A stretch of DNA of 64,000 nucleotides. Source: JABAAW01 sp965216605. GTDB lineage: Bacteria; Pseudomonadota; Alphaproteobacteria; JABAAW01. Position 1 is the stretch's first letter; every line of letters starts with the position of its first letter. This document shows, one piece after another, positions 60,522 through 64,000 of the stretch. The stretch lies in NCBI GenBank assembly GCA_965216605.1, contig CBDCGG010000002.1, forward strand, positions 744,001-808,000, written 5' to 3'. Under the pieces are notes generated by a model, which did no database searches, was not told the origin of the DNA, and was given only the letters and a program-made list of their open reading frames with translations. The position numbers and the translations under genes were made by a program.

Positions 60522-62264
60522 CTAAATCAGATCGTATCTGTGCGTCTCTGCGCTTGCGCCCGGATGCGTTACCGCCCCCTTCTCCGCGCTCCCCACCGTT
60601 TGAGCATATCTCCACAAAGCCCCCGACTGAAAGTCATGCCTCGGCGCAACCCATGTCTTGCGCCTCTCTGCAATCTCCCCCTCAGATAAATCTACCGAAA
60701 TCTCCCCCTTATCAGCGTCTATCGTGATCATATCCCCATTTTTCAACAAGCCAATCACTCCCCCAACCGCCGCCTCAGGTCCTACATGCCCTACACAAAA
60801 TCCGCGCGTCGCCCCCGAAAATCTTCCGTCCGTTATCAACGCAACCCTATCTCCCCTCCCCTGTCCATACAAGGCAGCTGTAGTAGCTAGCATCTCTCGC
60901 ATTCCAGGACCTCCCCTCGGCCCTTCGTATCTTATCACTAACACCTCCCCATCCTCAAACTTGCTCGCACACACCGCCTTGTAAGCATCTTCCTCACAAT
61001 CAAATACCCTCGCCTTCCCTTCAAAGCGTAACTTCTCCATGCCTGCAATTTTCACGATCGCTCCCTCGCTCGCTAAGTTGCCTCGTAATCCCACCACTCC
61101 CCCTGTCTTCGATAGAGGAGCAGCACAACTTCGTACAACATCCTGATCGTCAGGAAAAGGCGTGTTAGCCAAGTTCTCGCCAATGGTCTTCCCCGAAACT
61201 GTGATGCAATTCTCATGCAGCAATCCCGCATCTAACAAAGCACGCATCAACACAGGAACGCCCCCGACGCGATACAAGTCCAACGCAACATATCTACCTG
61301 AGGGTTTCAAGTCGGCAATGTAAGGAGTCTCTCGAAAAATACGACACACCTCGTGCAAGTCGAAGTCGATCCCGCACTCGTGCGCGATGGCAGGCAGGTG
61401 CAGCGCAGCGTTCGTCGAGCCTCCGCTTGCCGCAACGATGCGCGCGGCGTTCTCCAAAGCCTCTCGTGTGACGATGTCTCTGGGTTTGATGTTTTTCTCC
61501 AACAGCATCATGACGGCTTCTCCCGCCCGCCTTGCAAAGGCATCTCGGCTTTCGTAAGGAGCAGGCGTTCCCGCCGAGCCCGACAGAGCCAATCCCATCG
61601 CCTCTGATACGCACGCCATGGTGTTCGCCGTGAATTGTCCTCCGCAAGAGCCCGCCGAAGGACAAGCCACGCATTCGATCTCGTGCAGAGTCTCGTCGTC
61701 GATAGTGCCCTCGGCATGCTGTCCGACAGCCTCGAAGACATCTTGCACGGTGATGTCGCGTCCCTTGTAACGCCCAGGCAGGATCGATCCTCCATACAGA
61801 AAGACAGAAGGCACATTGAGCCGTAGCATCGCCATCATCATCCCAGGTAGCGATTTGTCGCACCCCGCAACGCCGACCAGCGCATCGTAGCAGTGTCCGC
61901 GCATGGTGAGCTCGACCGAATCGGCGATGAGATCGCGGCTAACTAACGACGACTTCATGCCTTGGTGTCCCATCGCGATGCCGTCGGTGACGGTGATTGT
62001 GGTGAACTCGCGCGGTGTGCCGTTGGCAGCTTTCACGCCTTGTTTGACCGCTGCCGCCTGTCGATCGAGCGCGATATTGCAAGGTGCTGCCTCGTTCCAG
62101 CAGGTTGCCACGCCGACGAAGGGTTGGGCGATCTCTTCTTCCGTCATGCCCATCGCGTAGTAGTAGGAGCGGTGAGGAGCACTCGACGCTCCGACGCTGA
62201 CATGGCGCGACGGTAGGTGAGACTTGCCAGAGGCAGAAGATGAGCTAGAGGATGGGGATGACAT
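60522..62264 (-). CDS. ilvD: Dihydroxy-acid dehydratase
   Basis: Iron-sulfur dehydratase of valine/isoleucine synthesis. Cluster cysteines in VGVATCWNEAAPCN, AGCDKSLPG and CPSAGSCGGQFTANTMACV; also GLRGNLASEGAIVKIAG, EGPRGGPGMREML, TDGRFSGATRGFCVGHVGPEA and the C-terminal KTWVAPR. 580 residues. The N-terminus is a serine run (SSPSSSSSSASG). The last ~600 bases are C-rich on the plus strand and fade to normal by ~61.3 kb, mirroring the G-rich side at pth. Confidence 0.97.
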   Translation of the reverse strand: MSSPSSSSSSASGKSHLPSRHVSVGASSAPHRSYYYAMGMTEEEIAQPFVGVATCWNEAAPCNIALDRQAAAVKQGVKAANGTPREFTTITVTDGIAMGHQGMKSSLVSRDLIADSVELTMRGHCYDALVGVAGCDKSLPGMMMAMLRLNVPSVFLYGGSILPGRYKGRDITVQDVFEAVGQHAEGTIDDETLHEIECVACPSAGSCGGQFTANTMACVSEAMGLALSGSAGTPAPYESRDAFARRAGEAVMMLLEKNIKPRDIVTREALENAARIVAASGGSTNAALHLPAIAHECGIDFDLHEVCRIFRETPYIADLKPSGRYVALDLYRVGGVPVLMRALLDAGLLHENCITVSGKTIGENLANTPFPDDQDVVRSCAAPLSKTGGVVGLRGNLASEGAIVKIAGMEKLRFEGKARVFDCEEDAYKAVCASKFEDGEVLVIRYEGPRGGPGMREMLATTAALYGQGRGDRVALITDGRFSGATRGFCVGHVGPEAAVGGVIGLLKNGDMITIDADKGEISVDLSEGEIAERRKTWVAPRHDFQSGALWRYAQTVGSAEKGAVTHPGASAETHRYDLI

Positions 62265-62318
62265 GGCGACTCCTTTTTATTAAGGCTACTAGGAAGAGGG
62301 GGAGGGGGAGGGGGAGGG

Positions 62319-63647
62319 TTATCGTTTCCATGCTGTTGTGCGACAGGCATTGCGGCGGAATTTTTTTCGCACGGCATCGCAGACTTCTTGTGCCGCTTCG
62401 GCGTTGATGTAGGGGTGTGCGTAGAGACCGTAGAGGATGCCTCGTGCTGCGTCGTTTTGGCGGACGATGTCGTAGCGTCTTCCTGCGAAGCTGTTGACGA
62501 GACTGCGATTCTTGCTGATTTGCTGCCATGCTTGGCGTGCTTGCGACAGCGAGGGATAGCTGCCCAGTAGGACGGCGCTCGTGATGTTTTCGGAGGCAGG
62601 GACTGCGTCTGCGGCAGACTCGTCCTGTTGTGGTTCTTCGGACTGCGGCAAGGATTGCGGCAAGGGTTGGGGTTGGGGTTGGGGTTGAGGTTGAGGAACG
62701 ATTTGGGGTGAGGTTTCTTGGAATTGTGGGAGGAGGGGAATTCGGTTTTGTTGTTCTTCCAGTGCTTCTTCGAGCATGCGTTTCAGGGGTTCGGTCGTGG
62801 GTTGTTCTTGGGCGGGGTTGGCGGAGGGAGCGGAGTCTTGTTGCGGCGCGAAGAAGTCTGAGGGCGGCGCGAAGGGCAGCGGAGCAACGGGCGGCAGGGA
62901 GGGTTGGTAGGGTGTGTCGGTTTCTTCTTCGGCGGGGGGTCTGAGGGGGGTGAGGGAGGATGCGCCTCCGAATTCTCCGCCGAATTCGGTCGAGTTTTCT
63001 TGGAAGGCGGCACCTGCAAGCGAGTTGTATCCGATCAGTTGTCTGCGTGTAGCGCGCGAGAGTCCGAGCCCTGGGGTACGGAACTCGACGATTCTAGCGA
63101 TAGCGGGAGCGTATCGGTAGATGAGGGCGTCTGCGTTTTTGCGTTGGCAGAGCACTTCGAAGGTTTTGAAGGTTCCGGCGGGGACGGTTGTTTTTTGTTT
63201 GTCGCCGACGATGCAGTTCCATGTAAAATTTTGTGTGGTGGATTTTGGGGTTTGTCCTTTTGTGTTGGCTGTTTGGGCGTTGAAGCGGGTTTGTTTTCCT
63301 TGCCTGATAGGAAATAGGTTGCCTTTTTTCTGCGAGATTTTTCTTGTTCCGTTTCCGTATCGTTCGCTATCCCAGAGGAGTGCGGGTAGGAAGGGATTAG
63401 TGGAGGTTTCCATGCGTTCGCCCAGATTGCTTTGCCAGCCGAGTCGGTTGCCTTGGATGTGGGTGATTTGCCAGGTTGTTCTGGGGTTCGAGTATGTGAA
63501 GGAGTCTCCGATGGCGAAGCGTTCGGGCGCGGGCAGTTGGAGCAATTTTTTTTGTCGAACATTGCGCTGTCGTGTTTGCTCGTCGGGCTTGGCGCAGGCG
63601 AGGGGCAGCAGGATAAGGAGCAGGATGACGAGGAGGGCGGCACGCAT
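62319..63647 (-). CDS. SPOR-domain lipoprotein of unknown function
   Basis: 442 residues. N-terminal signal LLVILLLILLPLACAKP ends in a lipobox. The middle (FAIGDSFTYSNPRTTWQITHIQGNRLGWQSNLGERMETSTNPFLPALLW...VPAGTFKTFEVLCQ) is a conserved-looking exported domain. A Pro/Gln repeat (VPQPQPQPQPQPLPQ, 62645-62700 from GGTTGGGGTTGG) precedes a C-terminal SPOR domain (ITSAVLLGSYPSLSQARQAWQQISKN...GLYAHPYINAEAAQEVCDAVR), which binds denuded septal peptidoglycan. Probably a division-site or outer-membrane lipoprotein. Confidence 0.8.
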   Translation of the reverse strand: MRAALLVILLLILLPLACAKPDEQTRQRNVRQKKLLQLPAPERFAIGDSFTYSNPRTTWQITHIQGNRLGWQSNLGERMETSTNPFLPALLWDSERYGNGTRKISQKKGNLFPIRQGKQTRFNAQTANTKGQTPKSTTQNFTWNCIVGDKQKTTVPAGTFKTFEVLCQRKNADALIYRYAPAIARIVEFRTPGLGLSRATRRQLIGYNSLAGAAFQENSTEFGGEFGGASSLTPLRPPAEEETDTPYQPSLPPVAPLPFAPPSDFFAPQQDSAPSANPAQEQPTTEPLKRMLEEALEEQQNRIPLLPQFQETSPQIVPQPQPQPQPQPLPQSLPQSEEPQQDESAADAVPASENITSAVLLGSYPSLSQARQAWQQISKNRSLVNSFAGRRYDIVRQNDAARGILYGLYAHPYINAEAAQEVCDAVRKKFRRNACRTTAWKR

Positions 63648-63707
63648 GGCGATGATGATAGCGTACAGGGGAAAATTTTGTAAGGGGCGGGAGGCTGGGG
63701 GAGACGC

Positions 63708-63737
63708 TTGACTTTTGGGTGTGGGGTAGTGTAGGGT
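63708..63737 (+). promoter_or_regulatory. Candidate promoter of the terminal DUF1640 gene
   Basis: TTGACT (63708-63713), 18-base spacer, TAGGGT (63732-63737), 42 bases ahead of the gene start. Weak -10; no confirming feature. Confidence 0.35.
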
Positions 63738-63778
63738 TTTATTTGGAAGTTAGGTTTGGGGGCAAGGGAGATTGGTCT

Positions 63779-64000
63779 ATGTTAGAGGAAGCAAGAAGAG
63801 TGCCGAATGGGATACCGAGTTTTGACACGCAGCGGGTTATTGATCGGTTGCGGGATGGGGGCTGGGATGAGGGGCAGGCTCGTGCTTTTTGCGATGTTTT
63901 GCGCGAGATTATGGGGAGCCTTGCGACGGCGGGCGAGTTGCGGAGCGTTGAATCTTCGTTGCGGGCTGAGATTAAGCGCGTTGATTCTTCGTTGCGGGCT
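63779..64000 (+). CDS. DUF1640-type coiled-coil protein, 3' end beyond window
   Basis: ATG 63779 with AAGGGAG eight bases upstream; 74 codons, open to the right edge. It begins MLEEARRVPNGIPSFDTQRV, continues IDRLRDGGWDEGQARAFCDVL, then LRSVESSLRAEIKRVDSSLRA. The FDT..(V/Y)..RL..GG..E.QA pattern and the start of a coiled coil match the gene at 58328, so the two are paralogues. The VESSLRAEIKRVDSSLRA stretch is already a repeat at DNA level (GTTGATTCTTCGTTGCGGGCT type). Confidence 0.8.
   Translation, partial: MLEEARRVPNGIPSFDTQRVIDRLRDGGWDEGQARAFCDVLREIMGSLATAGELRSVESSLRAEIKRVDSSLRA

Noticed and set aside
62265..62318. Attenuator or riboswitch upstream of ilvD
   Set aside because: The leader is only ~54 bases here, G-rich on one strand, with no leader peptide of branched-chain codons and no recognisable aptamer.

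Overview
This 64 kb window comes from an alphaproteobacterium. The main evidence is the ffh-rpsP-rimM-trmD-rplS-leuCDB order, a DUF3576 lipoprotein-leuS-lptE-holA operon, a permuted two-piece tmRNA gene (55.1-55.5 kb) with an ANDN-type tag, an SspB-alpha ClpXP adaptor, an aroK-aroB fusion and two DUF1640-type coiled-coil membrane proteins. LPS assembly (lptE), peptidoglycan enzymes, cobalamin and molybdenum-cofactor synthesis, branched-chain amino-acid synthesis and glutathione metabolism point to a Gram-negative cell with considerable biosynthetic capacity. I cannot name the genus.

Layout. 0-4 kb: end of an aerobic-type cobalamin cluster (CbiG/CobE-CobJ fusion, cobM) and uvrC. 4-8 kb: moaA, nadK, gor, a SpoU-type methyltransferase. 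8.4-13.4 kb (minus): holA, lptE, leuS, DUF3576 lipoprotein. 13.5-14.7 kb: an AT-rich island with a frameshifted NYN-domain gene behind two tandem promoter-plus-hairpin units. 14.8-22.4 kb: gabD, then minus-strand gap, radC, map, moaE, moaD, moeA, mobB, pgsA. 22.5-29.1 kb (minus): L,D-transpeptidase, pheT, pheS, rplT, rpmI, yraN, rsmI. 29.2-31.9 kb: LpoA-like lipoprotein, tRNA-Pro(GGG), nitrilase-family amidase. 32.3-33.9 kb: decayed restriction-modification locus between two repeat islands. 34-37 kb (minus): an asparaginase gene broken at a C10 tract, dut, coaBC. 37-41 kb: aroKB, CNNM/CorC-like protein, LysE-type exporter. 41.3-49.5 kb (minus): pyrF, leuB, leuD, leuC, rplS, trmD, rimM, rpsP, ffh. 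49.5-55.5 kb: xerD-like recombinase, an AT-rich DUF4065 (Panacea) toxin-antitoxin-like pair, rnd, class I fumarase, sspB, ssrA. 55.6-64 kb: an envelope protein, gshB, pth, two DUF1640 genes, an AT-rich membrane protein, ilvD and a SPOR-domain lipoprotein.

Three things stand out beyond the gene list. First, eight intergenic islands (about 3.8, 8.0, 27.7, 32.0, 33.9, 41.2, 58.0 and 58.8 kb) are built from fixed words (for example AGACCCCGCGTCAGCGG, seven copies) joined by hairpins whose arms differ between copies but remain self-complementary. Second, the strand reading 5' to 3' into these islands is strikingly C-poor on both sides, even where gene direction cannot explain it, so GC skew flips sign at the islands. 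Third, many conserved housekeeping proteins carry in-frame short tandem-repeat insertions or tails (LeuS, S16, SspB, RimM, LeuB, MoaE, MobB, PheT, Dut, PyrF, AroKB and others), and long G/C homopolymers lie inside trmD, fum and the broken asparaginase gene. Together these suggest a genome with active slippage and break- or palindrome-associated mutation. That interpretation is inference; the sequence patterns themselves are directly visible.
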